Assembly: GCF_900215625.1 (NCBI RefSeq)
Contig: NZ_OBEK01000004.1
Location: 280,503 to 344,502 of the forward strand
Source: Terribacillus aidingensis
Lineage (GTDB): Bacteria; Bacillota; Bacilli; Bacillales; Amphibacillaceae
Length of the DNA: 64,000 bases
Direction: 5' to 3'
Under the pieces are notes generated by a model that was not told where the DNA came from, did not search any database, and saw only the letters and a program-made list of their open reading frames with translations. The translations under genes and the position numbers were made by a program. Shown piece by piece: positions 25,671 to 34,047 of this stretch (position 1 is its first letter; every line of letters starts with the position of its first letter).

Positions 25671-25693
25671 CCAATTTTTGGAGAAAATAAAAA

Positions 25694-25717
25694 AACAGTG
25701 CATTTGCCTGCACTGTT
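25694..25717 (-). terminator. Terminator after the signal peptidase gene
   Basis: AACAGTGCA pairs with TGCACTGTT (25709-25717 with 25694-25702), followed on the minus strand by a run of T. Confidence 0.82.
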
Positions 25718-25733
25718 CGTCAACTCAACTTAT

Positions 25734-26285
25734 TTAATTGGTCAATCCGATTTGCGGGATAGGATAATAACGAAACTTTACTTCCCCGATGACGGAGCTT
25801 TGTGGGATAAGGCCAAACATCCTGCTGTCTTTACTATTTTTGCGATTGTCTCCCATGACGAACAGGTAACCATCAGGAATTGTATTTTCCCCGATGACGT
25901 CACGAAGTTTAAAATTATTCGTAAATAAAGTATCACCCTGCATTGATTTTTTCATCTCATTCAAGTAGGGCTCTGCATACTTCTTGCCATTAACATAGAG
26001 TACGTCATTTCTGTACTCAATTGTGTCTCCCGGAATTCCGATGACGCGCTTCACATAACTTGCTTCTTCATTAGGAGCACGAAAGACGATTTCATCGAAA
26101 CGTTTGATATCTCCGATTCTGCTAATGATAATCTTGTTCTGGTCTTCCAGTGTTGGTGCCATTGATTCACCATAAACAGTACTCGGAAAATAGAAATAAG
26201 AACGAAAAATGAACAAGACTGCGATGACAATGCCAAGCGGCAGCAGCACAGCATATAGCCTGCGTCTAGCTTTCAGGGAAAGCAC
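25734..26285 (-). CDS. Type I signal peptidase (Sip family)
   Basis: A membrane-anchored signal peptidase of about 180 residues that removes signal peptides outside the membrane. One N-terminal membrane helix (about residues 10-32) precedes the catalytic Ser41 (Y-G-E-S-M-A-P-T) and Lys79 (Y-V-K-R-V-I-G), and the family box GDNRKNSKDSR lies near 145. The start is unclear: GTG 26285 is fused to the SD (AAGGAGGTG), whereas CTG 26276 sits at an ideal 8 nt and would give M-K-A-R-R-R. No ATG lies nearby. The coordinates give the longer form. Confidence 0.9.
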   Translation of the reverse strand: MLSLKARRRLYAVLLPLGIVIAVLFIFRSYFYFPSTVYGESMAPTLEDQNKIIISRIGDIKRFDEIVFRAPNEEASYVKRVIGIPGDTIEYRNDVLYVNGKKYAEPYLNEMKKSMQGDTLFTNNFKLRDVIGENTIPDGYLFVMGDNRKNSKDSRMFGLIPQSSVIGEVKFRYYPIPQIGLTN

Positions 26286-26327
26286 CTCCTTTTGAACTAG
26301 TGTATCACAGGAATAGGGTATATAGAA

Positions 26328-26356
26328 AAAACCGGAGTTATCTTAACTCCGGTTTT
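26328..26356 (-). terminator. Terminator after gspA
   Basis: A 13-bp stem (26328-26340 with 26344-26356) with a 3-nt loop, followed on the minus strand by T residues, separates gspA from the signal peptidase gene. Confidence 0.82.
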
Positions 26357-26365
26357 ACACTGCGT

Positions 26366-27211
26366 TTATACACTTAATGAATTATTGAATTTATGCGAGA
26401 AAGGTGTTTTGGCCAAGTATGCATAATAAGCCTCCGTATAAGGGTGTGTACATCCTTCCTGCCAAGGTTTATCAGCTCCGGTAAAGTGGACGATAGCTGG
26501 ATTCCCCCTCACCGTACGCAGTGTACGTTCTTCCTCTACTGATTTTGCTTTGTATTCTTTTAACGTAACATGTGCTTGTGCATTCCATTTTGGATGCAGA
26601 ATAAGCCACTTGTCCCAAAGAAGCGCATTGAGTGCATCTTGATCATGCCAAGCTAGTTTGTCTGGATTTTCATCTATAAACGTCAGTACTTTATCTGTCA
26701 TGTTATGATCTCTCCATGCCTGCATATCAATCAAAAGCAGACCAGAGTTGAAATAGCGGTCTTCGCTTGTAATTCCCATCTTCGGTAATCGATTGTGCTC
26801 GCCATAATCACTGACAGCTGCAACAATGTTGCCTTCCATGTCGATATCGAATAGTTTTTTCACATCATCAAAAATCAGCATATCGCAATCAACATACAGC
26901 GTCCGTTCAATAGACTGATCCATCATGTCGGGAATAGAGATACGATAATAAGCTGCTTTGGAAATGTGACGGCTTGCAATCGCGCCATCATATGCGTCCA
27001 AGTCAACTTCTAGATAATGAAGCGGTGTATTGTAGGCAGCTGCTGTATCTAGAAGTAGTTGTTTTTTCTGCTCACTTATTCCTCCATCTATAACCGAAAT
27101 GACAAAGTCCTCAGGAGTCGCAGTGTTTTCGAGTAACGAACTTAGTGTTACACCTAAATGTTGCGCGTAGTTATCATCCGTTGATGATACAATATGCATT
27201 TTCTTCTTCAT
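26366..27211 (-). CDS. gspA: Glycosyltransferase family 8, GspA-like
   Basis: A 281-residue family 8 glycosyltransferase. The nucleotide-sugar motif is S-S-T-D-D-N-Y near residue 9, and the metal-binding DxD appears as Y-V-D-C-D-M near 105, followed by Y-F-N-S-G-L-L near 153. It resembles the general stress protein GspA of B. subtilis, whose acceptor is unknown. A SigB-type promoter upstream supports that identity. SD AAGGAGATGAG precedes the ATG. It is a single-gene unit. Confidence 0.85.
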   Translation of the reverse strand: MKKKMHIVSSTDDNYAQHLGVTLSSLLENTATPEDFVISVIDGGISEQKKQLLLDTAAAYNTPLHYLEVDLDAYDGAIASRHISKAAYYRISIPDMMDQSIERTLYVDCDMLIFDDVKKLFDIDMEGNIVAAVSDYGEHNRLPKMGITSEDRYFNSGLLLIDMQAWRDHNMTDKVLTFIDENPDKLAWHDQDALNALLWDKWLILHPKWNAQAHVTLKEYKAKSVEEERTLRTVRGNPAIVHFTGADKPWQEGCTHPYTEAYYAYLAKTPFSHKFNNSLSV

Positions 27212-27238
27212 TGTTCTCTCATCTCCTTAGTGTGTATA

Positions 27239-27263
27239 TTACCTGCACTCTAAGTGTCTAAAC
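27239..27263 (-). promoter_or_regulatory. SigB-type promoter of gspA
   Basis: On the minus strand GTTTAG (27263-27258), a 13-nt spacer and AGGTAA (27244-27239) resemble the SigB consensus GTTTAA-N12-15-GGGTAT. The B. subtilis gspA gene is SigB-dependent. Confidence 0.65.
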
Positions 27264-27301
27264 ATGTAAGAAGAAATTGTAATTAATTAGCAATAAATCT
27301 T

Positions 27302-27883
27302 TTATTCGTATGTCTCATCATCATATGTACTGCTGTTTTCTTTAGCTTCCCATTCTTCCAGCAGCATGCCGTATACATTATGGTTCACATAGCCATAAAC
27401 GAGTTTCTCTGCTTGGCGGATCGTACCTTCGAGCGTAAAGCCAAGTTTTTCGGGGATTCTTCGGCTGCGCACATTCCCAATAGCAGAACGAATTTCTACA
27501 CGATTAAGCCGCAGCTCGAGAAAGGCATAGTCCAGACATTTGCTGACGGCTTTCTGCATTATGCCGTTACCTGTATAATCTTCGCCTAGCCAGTAACCAA
27601 TACTAGTTGTACTATTTTGCCAGTCAATCTTATGAAAACCGATGACCCCAGCTAAAGCGCCTTGATACCAAATGCCAGCGTTAAAACCATTGCCGGCAGC
27701 AAACTGATCCAAAGTATGCTGGATAAATTGCCTGCTGTCCTCAACCGTTGTGTTCTTATCCACCCAAGGGAGCCAATTGCGCAAATGCTCACGAGAGCTG
27801 TCAATAAGCTGAAAAAGCTTCTCGCTGTCCTGAACTTCCAATAGCTTTAAATAAGTGGCTGAATCAATACGATGTGTAAACAT
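27302..27883 (-). CDS. GNAT acetyltransferase (RimL/YdaF-like)
   Basis: A 193-residue GNAT enzyme of the RimJ/RimL group, which acetylates ribosomal-protein N-termini or small amines. R-E-H-L-R-N-W-L-P-W-V (about 31-41) and the acetyl-CoA loop region G-Y-W-L-G-E-D-Y-T-G-N-G-I-M (about 98-111) are typical, as is R-R-I-P-E-K-L-G-F near 142. In that last motif S-x-x-V-x-E-K-x-G-F is the usual form. The substrate is unknown. It is a single gene with SD GAAAGGAG. Confidence 0.85.
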   Translation of the reverse strand: MFTHRIDSATYLKLLEVQDSEKLFQLIDSSREHLRNWLPWVDKNTTVEDSRQFIQHTLDQFAAGNGFNAGIWYQGALAGVIGFHKIDWQNSTTSIGYWLGEDYTGNGIMQKAVSKCLDYAFLELRLNRVEIRSAIGNVRSRRIPEKLGFTLEGTIRQAEKLVYGYVNHNVYGMLLEEWEAKENSSTYDDETYE

Positions 27884-28009
27884 AATATGTCGCTCCTTTC
27901 ATCTGATTTAAGTATAGCATTTTCGACGATTTGTTAAAATTAGGAGAGAAATCAGCATGCATATGAAAGCAAAGCGGACTGCATCCTATGGGAAAGGGGG
28001 CGGAACGCA

Positions 28010-28912
28010 ATGAAGTATTGCTTACGGATTATCTGTTTAGTCCTGCTGCTAAGCGGCATTACCCCAGTGAATGTGGCAGCAGAAAGCGGATCGGGATTAT
28101 GGGATTATATCTTTTCCCAGACAGAAGAAGCCGGGAAATTGCTTGTGCATTTTCTCGATGTCGGTCAAGGGGACAGTATACTGATTGAAACACCATCTCA
28201 CTATACAATTTTAATTGATGGGGGAAATCGTGAGGCTGGGGAGGAAGTTATTACCGAGCTTCACAACAGAGGTGTGGAAAAGCTGGATCTTTTAGTGGCG
28301 ACGCATCCGGATATTGATCATATTGGCGGATTGCTGCCCGTGCTAGAGGAGATAGAAGTGGAGAACGTGCTTGATAGTGGGAAGTTATATACAACGAAAA
28401 CGTACCAGCGTTATACAGAACTATTAGAAGAGAAGAACATTCCGGTGACTATTGCAGAAGAAGGAACATATGTGACACTGGATCCGCTGCTTTCTATCCA
28501 AGTGCTAAACGCCAACCATCTGGATGCATCGAATAATCAAGCGTCGATGGTACTTCGCCTTACTTACCGAACGGTCGATTTTTTGCTCATGAGCGATGCG
28601 GAAGCGGAACAGGAAGAGAATATCGGGCGTACTTTTGAAGTGGAATCGGAAGTGTATAAAGTAGCGCATCATGGATCTCGGACGAGCAATACATTGGATT
28701 TTTTGAAGAAGGTACAACCTGTTTATGCTGTCGTATCCTATGGAAGGGATAATCAATTAGGTCACCCAACCAAAGAAGTGGTGCAAAACCTCCGGAAAAC
28801 TGGAGCGGTTCTTTACAGCACAGCTAAAGGCGGAACAATCAGCATGGAAACGAACGGACTGTCCTGTAAAATCAGCAGCGAGAAGAAAGACCCTATATAC
28901 GAGTACAAATAA
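28010..28912 (+). CDS. Exported ComEC/Rec2-type metallo-beta-lactamase-fold protein
   Basis: A 300-residue protein with a signal peptide (residues 1-24) and one metallo-beta-lactamase domain of the ComEC C-terminal type. Metal-binding motifs are THPDIDHIGG (about 98-107), D-A-E (about 201-203) and the late H-H-G near 222. F-L-D-V-G-Q-G-D-S near 48-56 is the hallmark of this group. ComEC uses this domain as a nuclease in DNA uptake, and stand-alone secreted forms are common in Bacilli with unproven function. SD AAGGGGG precedes the ATG. Confidence 0.87.
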   Translation: MKYCLRIICLVLLLSGITPVNVAAESGSGLWDYIFSQTEEAGKLLVHFLDVGQGDSILIETPSHYTILIDGGNREAGEEVITELHNRGVEKLDLLVATHPDIDHIGGLLPVLEEIEVENVLDSGKLYTTKTYQRYTELLEEKNIPVTIAEEGTYVTLDPLLSIQVLNANHLDASNNQASMVLRLTYRTVDFLLMSDAEAEQEENIGRTFEVESEVYKVAHHGSRTSNTLDFLKKVQPVYAVVSYGRDNQLGHPTKEVVQNLRKTGAVLYSTAKGGTISMETNGLSCKISSEKKDPIYEYK

Positions 28913-28950
28913 AAAGAGCGGATCTGATGAAAAATCCGCTCTTTTTATTA
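28911..28950. terminator. Bidirectional terminator
   Basis: A 13-bp stem (28911-28923 with 28934-28946), flanked by A and T runs, lies between convergent genes. Confidence 0.85.
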
Positions 28951-29256
28951 ATTTGTTTGGTCAGCAAGCTTAACGAGTGTATTCGCAAGCGGCTTTTTAT
29001 TTTCTTCATCTGCTGCGAGCCATAGTTGTTTAAGTAAATATTCCTCACGGTTGCGAGGTTCTTCTTTGTCTGCCAAGTAATCAGCAACTCGTTGAGCAGC
29101 TTTCGTCAAGGCATCTTCACTTAAACCAAGACGTTCACCTTGTTTTACTTTGTTTCCTAAATAATCTTGGAAGTTCTTGAAATTGTTCAGAATTTCATTC
29201 TTATCTTCTTGAGATAGATTTTCCACAGCTTGTTGTGCGCGATCTTCTTGTGCCAT
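28948..29256 (-). CDS. DUF3243-like protein
   Basis: A 102-residue soluble helical protein. The central F-Q-D-Y-L-G-N-K-V and G-L-S-E-D-A-L-T-K-A-A-Q-R-V-A-D-Y-L pattern followed by P-R-N-R-E-E-Y-L-L-K-Q-L-W resembles the DUF3243 (YmfJ) family. Function unknown. ATG 29256 is chosen because AGGAGGT is 7 nt upstream; the ATG two codons before it is too close to the SD. Confidence 0.7.
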   Translation of the reverse strand: MAQEDRAQQAVENLSQEDKNEILNNFKNFQDYLGNKVKQGERLGLSEDALTKAAQRVADYLADKEEPRNREEYLLKQLWLAADEENKKPLANTLVKLADQTN

Positions 29257-29350
29257 TTTCATTACCTCCTCTTGTTGAGTTAGTAATGTATTCCCAGCAC
29301 ACAGCTAGACAAACATTTTATAATAAAATGTGTCATTTGGACTAGTTATT

Positions 29351-29708
29351 CTAGGTTTTGCGGAATCCGTAAAGAGGCGGAATTTTTTCTGTTCATAATA
29401 TGATTTTCATGTACTCGTCGCTAGAATCTCCATCCTTGTTGAAGGATACAAATCGTGACAAGCTGGGAGCAGCGCACCGCCAATTCCGAGGCCGCGAAGC
29501 TGAGAATCAACAAGCAATTCAGCCGCAAACAGTGTAATGAATTCGTTTGTTCACAACGAATATAGCCGCAAATGCGCCCGTCATGGATGGCGACCATGAA
29601 CTGATTAAAACAATCAGAATCAGCTGCCAGCGTATGCCAGCCTTCCTCGTGAAGCAAAGCCATAACGCTGTCCAAGTCTGCTGCTTCATAAGTCTGAATG
29701 TGATCATT
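29351..29708 (-). pseudogene. Decayed GNAT acetyltransferase gene
   Basis: Reading across frames from ATG 29708 recovers a full small GNAT protein. The parts are H-I-Q-T-Y-E-A-A-D-L-D-S-V-M-A-L-L; then I-H-D-G-R-I-C-G-Y-I-R-C; then T-N-E-F-I-T-L-F-A-A-E-L-L-V-D with the acetyl-CoA loop S-Q-L-R-G-L-G-I-G-G; then S-Y-Y-E-Q-K-K-F; and finally L-Y-G-F-R-K-T-stop. These need a frame change right after the start, another near 29540, read-through of a TGA at 29407-29409, and a third frame change near 29372. The gene is therefore inactive. The SD AGAAGG and TAATG overlap with the upstream gene remain. Confidence 0.75.
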
Positions 29709-29886
29709 ACGAATCCTTCTTATTTCTCCCTTTTGGCATGGATCCGAACACAATACCAAGTAACAAGCCCATAAATATGCCGAAGGATGGACTTTGAAAA
29801 GCGATGCTAAACAGTATTGCTGCGATAATGCCGACAGTGAATGCTAAAGGATAACGGAAAGGTTTCTTTTCTTTTGAACGCTTCAT
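29707..29886 (-). CDS. Small membrane protein
   Basis: A 59-residue protein with a basic N-terminus (K-R-S-K-E-K-K) and two hydrophobic segments (about 15-30 and 34-48) followed by a basic tail. I recognise no family. ATG 29886 follows AAGGTGGT at 9 nt. Its stop codon overlaps the start of the decayed acetyltransferase gene (TAATG), so the two were once coupled. Confidence 0.6.
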   Translation of the reverse strand: MKRSKEKKPFRYPLAFTVGIIAAILFSIAFQSPSFGIFMGLLLGIVFGSMPKGRNKKDS

Positions 29887-30021
29887 TTCTATTACCACCT
29901 TGTCTAAGTACTTCCTAGTATAGCACGAAAGGCACTGCTCTTTGGAAGTAATAAACATTGCGTACCATGTTAGATAATGTTACATTAGATTGTATATGTA
30001 TGCTAAAGATGGAGGTTCGAT

Positions 30022-31467
30022 ATGCAGGGTTTTAATGATATGATGCACACGATTGGTGATGAAATTACAAAAATCGTGACAACTTCTAGTGATCTACTAT
30101 GGTCAAGTCTACTTATTATTCTATTAATTGGTCTAGGAATCTACTTTACAATTCGATTAGGGTTTGTGCAGTTCCGCATGATTCCGGAGATGATTCGTCT
30201 TTTAGGTGAAAGCGGGCAAGGAAGAAAGACAGGCGTAAGTTCTTTTCAGGCTTTCTGTATCAGTACAGCAGCTAGGGTAGGTACAGGTAACTTGGCTGGG
30301 GTTGCACTTGCAATTACTGCTGGTGGACCGGGAGCCGTTTTCTGGATGTGGCTCATTGCTTTGATTGGTTCTGCCTCCGCATTTGTAGAAAGTACACTTG
30401 CGCAGATTTATAAAACAAAAGACGGCTCCACTTTCCGAGGCGGACCGGCATATTATATGCAAAAAGCCTTGCGTGCACGCTGGTTAGGTATTATTTTTGC
30501 TGTTCTGATTACTATTACATTTGGGTTGGCATTCAACTCGGTTCAAGCGAATACCATTACGAATGCTTTTGAGAGTTCTTTTGGTTTGGATAAGAACATC
30601 ATGACAGTTATTTTATGTGTCATTACCGCTGCTATTATTTTTGGCGGTGTTAAATTAGTTGCAAGATTATCTGAAGTAATCGTTCCAGTAATGGCCGGAG
30701 CTTATATCTTAATTGCGATTGTTATCATGATTATGAATATCACTGAATTACCGAATGTTATCGCACTTATTTTTTCTGATGCTTGGGATGGAATAAAGCA
30801 GATTGGTGCCGGTGCGCTAGGTGCTGCTATGATGCAAGGGATTAAACGCGGACTTTATTCCAACGAAGCGGGTATGGGTAGTGCGCCAAATGCGGCTGCA
30901 TCTGCAACTGTTTCTCACCCAGCGAAGCAGGGATTGATACAAGCGATGGGTGTGTTTGTTGATACACTGATGATCTGCAGCTCTACAGCATTTATTATTC
31001 TGCTCTCTGGGATGCATAAGTCCACTGAAAGTGACGGTATCGTCCTTACACAGGAAGCGCTTCAGTCGGGTGTTGGTCAATGGGCGGGTATCTTCTTAGC
31101 TATTATCGTATTATTATTCGCATTCAGTTCTGTAATCAGCAACTACTATTACGGCGAATCGAATATCGAGTTTATAAAACACAGCAAGGTTTGGCTTTTC
31201 GTTTATCGTTTAGCGGTGATTGGAATGGTCGCATTCGGTTCACTTGCCAGCCTTGATTTTGTTTGGACGCTTGCCGATTTGTTCATGGGCTTGATGGCTG
31301 TCTTGAACTTGATTGTTATTGCTCTCTTGAGTAATACAGCGGTTAAAGCTTTGCGTGACTATAAGCGTCAGCGCAAAGCAGGGAAAGACCCAGTATTTTA
31401 TGCTGACAGCATTAAAGGCCTTAAGAACATTGATGCATGGCCGAAAAAAGACGAATCACCTGAATAA
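30022..31467 (+). CDS. Alanine/glycine:cation symporter (AGCS family)
   Basis: A 481-residue sodium-coupled amino-acid symporter of the AGCS family (AlsT/DagA type). It has about eleven membrane segments, with the family motifs G-x-G-N-L-A-G-V-A near 92, F-R-G-G-P-A-Y-Y-M near 137-145 and G-L-Y-S-N-E-A-G-M-G-S-A near 276-287. Known members carry alanine, glycine or glutamine with Na+. The SD is TGGAGG. It is monocistronic, with a strong terminator. Confidence 0.9.
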   Translation: MQGFNDMMHTIGDEITKIVTTSSDLLWSSLLIILLIGLGIYFTIRLGFVQFRMIPEMIRLLGESGQGRKTGVSSFQAFCISTAARVGTGNLAGVALAITAGGPGAVFWMWLIALIGSASAFVESTLAQIYKTKDGSTFRGGPAYYMQKALRARWLGIIFAVLITITFGLAFNSVQANTITNAFESSFGLDKNIMTVILCVITAAIIFGGVKLVARLSEVIVPVMAGAYILIAIVIMIMNITELPNVIALIFSDAWDGIKQIGAGALGAAMMQGIKRGLYSNEAGMGSAPNAAASATVSHPAKQGLIQAMGVFVDTLMICSSTAFIILLSGMHKSTESDGIVLTQEALQSGVGQWAGIFLAIIVLLFAFSSVISNYYYGESNIEFIKHSKVWLFVYRLAVIGMVAFGSLASLDFVWTLADLFMGLMAVLNLIVIALLSNTAVKALRDYKRQRKAGKDPVFYADSIKGLKNIDAWPKKDESPE

Positions 31468-31486
31468 AAATGATTTTGTTTTAGTT

Positions 31487-31543
31487 AAAAAACCGAACGC
31501 GTGCGAAATCTTCCTTTAGACTTCGCACGCGTTCGGTTTTTTG
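31487..31543 (+). terminator. Terminator after the symporter gene
   Basis: A perfect 20-bp stem (31487-31506 with 31523-31542) ends in six T and begins with six A, so it can work in both directions. Confidence 0.9.
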
Positions 31544-31645
31544 CTTTTATCTAACTTCCAAACACTTAGATTAGTTAAGTAATTGGATTGATTTAGGGGA
31601 AAAGACTACAATGGAAGTAAGATTACAGAACAAGGAGATGTTATC

Positions 31646-31876
31646 GTGAAAAATAGATCCTTGCTATCACTTGTATTTGGTATCATTAGTCTGTTTCTTT
31701 CTGTGTATGGCATTTTCTTTGGAATTGTAGGATTTATTCTTGCCTTACATATTATAAGGAAAGACAGGAATACAGAAGGAAAAGAAAAAAAGATGGCTAT
31801 TGGCGGCTTAGCTGCCAGCATTATTGGAGCGGGCTATCAGATTGTAGGAATAGCAGTTATTCTTCTGACAGCATAA
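31646..31876 (+). CDS. DUF4190-like small membrane protein
   Basis: A 76-residue protein with two membrane segments (about 6-36 and 50-75) joined by a charged loop rich in Lys, Arg and Glu. The layout S-L-V-F-G-I-I-S-L-F with G-I-V-G-F-I-L-A and A-I-G-G-L resembles DUF4190 proteins, of unknown role. GTG 31646 has AAGGAG 8 nt upstream. It has its own terminator. Confidence 0.65.
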   Translation: MKNRSLLSLVFGIISLFLSVYGIFFGIVGFILALHIIRKDRNTEGKEKKMAIGGLAASIIGAGYQIVGIAVILLTA

Positions 31877-31918
31877 AAAAGAATGCAGCGTGACAAACGC
31901 ATGCATTCTTTTTTTTTG
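31875..31918 (+). terminator. Terminator after the DUF4190-like gene
   Basis: AAAAAAGAATGCA (31875-31887) pairs with TGCATTCTTTTTT (31902-31914), with a long T run. Confidence 0.85.
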
Positions 31919-31977
31919 TAACTTTTTCTAGTCAATCGCGTATGCATTGTTATCATCATTATTGGAGGCAAAAGGAA

Positions 31978-32562
31978 ATGAGAGCGCTACTTATATATGC
32001 CCATCCGAATCATCGTTCGTTAAACTATGCCTTCTTCGAGGCAGCGCAGAAGGGTATGCAGCAAAATGCTGCCATTCATGAAATAGATATGCTGGACCTG
32101 TATGCGGAAAAGTTTGACCCTGTTTTGGTTTTTCATGAAAACAAGCGCCGCCGCGATATGCATAAAGATCCAGAACTTGAAGTTTATCGAAAGAAAATCA
32201 AGCAAGCAGATCTGCTAGTCTTCGTCTATCCAATATTTTGGGGAAGGCCGCCAGCGATGCTTCTAGGCTTTATCGACCAAGTTTTCGCTGCGAACTTTGC
32301 TTATCGTCATGACAGTTTACTGCCAGAGGGACTGCTTGCAGGAAAGCGGGCAGTGTGTGTATCAACGATGAAAGGACCGCGTTTTTACAGTCGCTTTTTC
32401 TTACATAATGCGCATAAAGTACTTATGAAAAAAGCGCTGTTTCAGTTTGTTGGCATTCGCAAAGTAAAGCTATTCGAGTTTGGCGGCATGGAAAAAAAGA
32501 ACGGGAAGCAGCAAAAGTACTTGGATCAGACGGCAGCGTATTTTCGCAAACTGGCTAAATAG
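31978..32562 (+). CDS. NAD(P)H dehydrogenase (quinone), flavodoxin fold
   Basis: A 194-residue flavoprotein of the MdaB/KefF/NQO type. It begins L-I-Y-A-H-P-N-H-R-S-L-N-Y-A (about 4-17, FMN/FAD phosphate site) and has F-V-Y-P-I-F-W-G-R-P-P-A-M-L near 77-90. Such enzymes reduce quinones with NAD(P)H to avoid radical formation. ATG 31978 follows TGGAGG and AAAGGA. It converges on a small gene with 8 nt of overlap at the ends. Confidence 0.85.
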   Translation: MRALLIYAHPNHRSLNYAFFEAAQKGMQQNAAIHEIDMLDLYAEKFDPVLVFHENKRRRDMHKDPELEVYRKKIKQADLLVFVYPIFWGRPPAMLLGFIDQVFAANFAYRHDSLLPEGLLAGKRAVCVSTMKGPRFYSRFFLHNAHKVLMKKALFQFVGIRKVKLFEFGGMEKKNGKQQKYLDQTAAYFRKLAK

Positions 32563-32815
32563 GCAGCTGTTCCAGTTCGTAGTATTTATTTCGAACATCT
32601 TGGATATGATTAACTGCAATGCTGCGGCTGATCTGTTCCAGCAGGGAAGCGAAAACAGTGTCATCAATCCGGTCAGCTTGCTGTGCGACACGCGCAGAAC
32701 CTGTTTCTAGTACGGCTTCTGTGATACTTCCGATTTCGTAAAGACGAAAATATTTCTGGATTTCACGGAGTGCGGTTTCTTTGTACGTTACTTGCCATTC
32801 GTCATGAGTCGGCAT
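32555..32815 (-). CDS. Unrecognised 86-residue protein
   Basis: A soluble, mostly helical protein with no signal peptide or membrane segment. I recognise no family. AAAGGGG lies 8-9 nt before the ATG, a good SD, which makes it a real gene. Its 3' end overlaps the end of the convergent NAD(P)H dehydrogenase gene by 8 nt, so the two transcripts are mutually antisense there. Confidence 0.65.
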   Translation of the reverse strand: MPTHDEWQVTYKETALREIQKYFRLYEIGSITEAVLETGSARVAQQADRIDDTVFASLLEQISRSIAVNHIQDVRNKYYELEQLPI

Positions 32816-32902
32816 GTTTCATACCCCTTTCTATTCATTAAGGAGCAATGTCCTGTTATACTGTCTATGATCTATCATGCGTCCTGGAAAGGGAGAATGC
32901 AA

Positions 32903-33139
32903 ATGTTACGTAAAATAAATGGACTGCTCGCGCTTATCATTATCGGTATAGGCGTATATCGCTTAATTGATAAAGACTATGAAGTAAATCCGCAGTTCAT
33001 TCTGCCGCTTTTATCTATTATGTTTTTACTGTTTTCAATTGAAGCAATTATGAACAAAAAGAAGCTCATAGCTGGTTTATATCTAATCGTCTTCGTTATT
33101 ACAGTCAGTGCGACATATCTAATTTTAACGCAAGCTTAA
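32903..33139 (+). CDS. Small membrane protein (DUF3953-like)
   Basis: A 78-residue protein with three hydrophobic segments (about 7-20, 30-46 and 54-76) and almost no soluble part. The layout resembles DUF3953 proteins of Bacilli, function unknown; the match is tentative. ATG 32903 has AAAGGGAG 7 nt upstream. An imperfect hairpin with a T run (about 33141-33169) follows. Confidence 0.6.
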   Translation: MLRKINGLLALIIIGIGVYRLIDKDYEVNPQFILPLLSIMFLLFSIEAIMNKKKLIAGLYLIVFVITVSATYLILTQA

Positions 33140-33170
33140 AGTCTTCTCCTTATAGGAGGAGGCTTTTTTG
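33139..33170 (+). terminator. Terminator after the small membrane protein gene
   Basis: CTTCTCCT pairs with AGGAGGAG/GGCTT around the TAT loop and is followed by six T. It also isolates the NAD operon promoter just downstream. Confidence 0.65.
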
Positions 33171-33177
33171 TTTATCC

Positions 33178-33234
33178 TTGACAGTAGGTAGTCTTCTTGC
33201 ATATAATACAATTAACATTTAACACATTGTTAAT
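33178..33234 (+). promoter_or_regulatory. Promoter and operator-like dyad of the NAD salvage operon
   Basis: TTGACA (33178-33183), an 18-nt spacer and TATAAT (33202-33207) give a strong SigA promoter. Directly downstream ATTAACA (33211-33217) and TGTTAAT (33228-33234) form a dyad with a 10-nt centre, covering the start point. This is a plausible site for the Nudix-type regulator encoded first in the operon. Confidence 0.75.
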
Positions 33235-33252
33235 TAAAAGGGGATTGACAGT

Positions 33253-34029
33253 TTGAAGTCGAATAATACAGAAGCACAGTATGATGCCAGCCGTTACCGC
33301 ACACCTGATGGATATACGTCAGATATCGCTGTTTTCACCATAACCTCAGAACAGACAAAAGCATACGCACCGCCAAAAATGGTCCTAAAGCTGATGCTTA
33401 TTCAGCGAGCAGAACATGACACAGAGGGAAATCCGAACATCGAATCTGGAAAATGGGCATTGCCGGGAGGTTTTGTAACACCAGAGGAAACGGCATGCGC
33501 CGCAGCCAGCAGAGAGCTGGAGGAGGAAGCCGGTATAGCAGGCATTCATCTCAAGCAATTCGGCGTATATGATCAGCCAGGACGCGATCCGCGAGGCTGG
33601 ATTATCTCCAATGCCCATTATGCAATCGTTCCGGAATATCGATTATCGGAAAGAAAAGCGAGTGATGATGCAGTTGATGTGGAACTGTTCTCTGTAGCGG
33701 AGCTAAGCGAGCAGGTATTAGCTTTTGATCATAAAAATATCATCCAAGACGCTCTCACTCATATAACGCGGGATTTACTGCAAACTACAGTAGCAAAGCA
33801 GTTTCTGCCGGAGATGTTTACTTACTCTGAGCTGCAAGCGGTCCTGCTGACGGTAACAGATGATAAAGCGATACAAAATGATCAAGCATTTGCTCGTAAA
33901 ATTAAGAGTCTTCCTTTTATCGAAGCGGTTAAAGGGCAGAAAACACAGCGTACATCAAAGCTGCCAACACAGCTTTATCGTTTTATTGATGCGGAAGTAA
34001 AGCAATCAATTTATACAGCTCGTCACTAA
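33253..34029 (+). CDS. Nudix domain protein, NrtR-like regulator
   Basis: A 258-residue two-domain protein. Residues about 20-165 form a Nudix domain; the Nudix box reads GGFVTPEETACAAASRELEE and continues EAGI, with all catalytic acidic residues present. Residues about 175-258 form a winged-helix-like tail (F-T-Y-S-E-L-Q-A-V-L-L, then R-T-S-K-L-P-T-Q-L-Y-R-F), the layout of NrtR repressors that sense ADP-ribose or related metabolites. TTG 33253 follows AAAAGGGG at 9 nt. It heads pncA-pncB-nadD. An intact Nudix box means hydrolase activity is also possible. Confidence 0.8.
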   Translation: MKSNNTEAQYDASRYRTPDGYTSDIAVFTITSEQTKAYAPPKMVLKLMLIQRAEHDTEGNPNIESGKWALPGGFVTPEETACAAASRELEEEAGIAGIHLKQFGVYDQPGRDPRGWIISNAHYAIVPEYRLSERKASDDAVDVELFSVAELSEQVLAFDHKNIIQDALTHITRDLLQTTVAKQFLPEMFTYSELQAVLLTVTDDKAIQNDQAFARKIKSLPFIEAVKGQKTQRTSKLPTQLYRFIDAEVKQSIYTARH

Positions 34030-34047
34030 TATAAAGGGGGATGCAAG

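Noticed and set aside
29313..29331. Inverted repeat ACATTTTA-TAA-TAAAATGT
   Set aside because: It may be an old terminator of the decayed acetyltransferase gene or an operator, but it is AT-only in the stem and I cannot choose.
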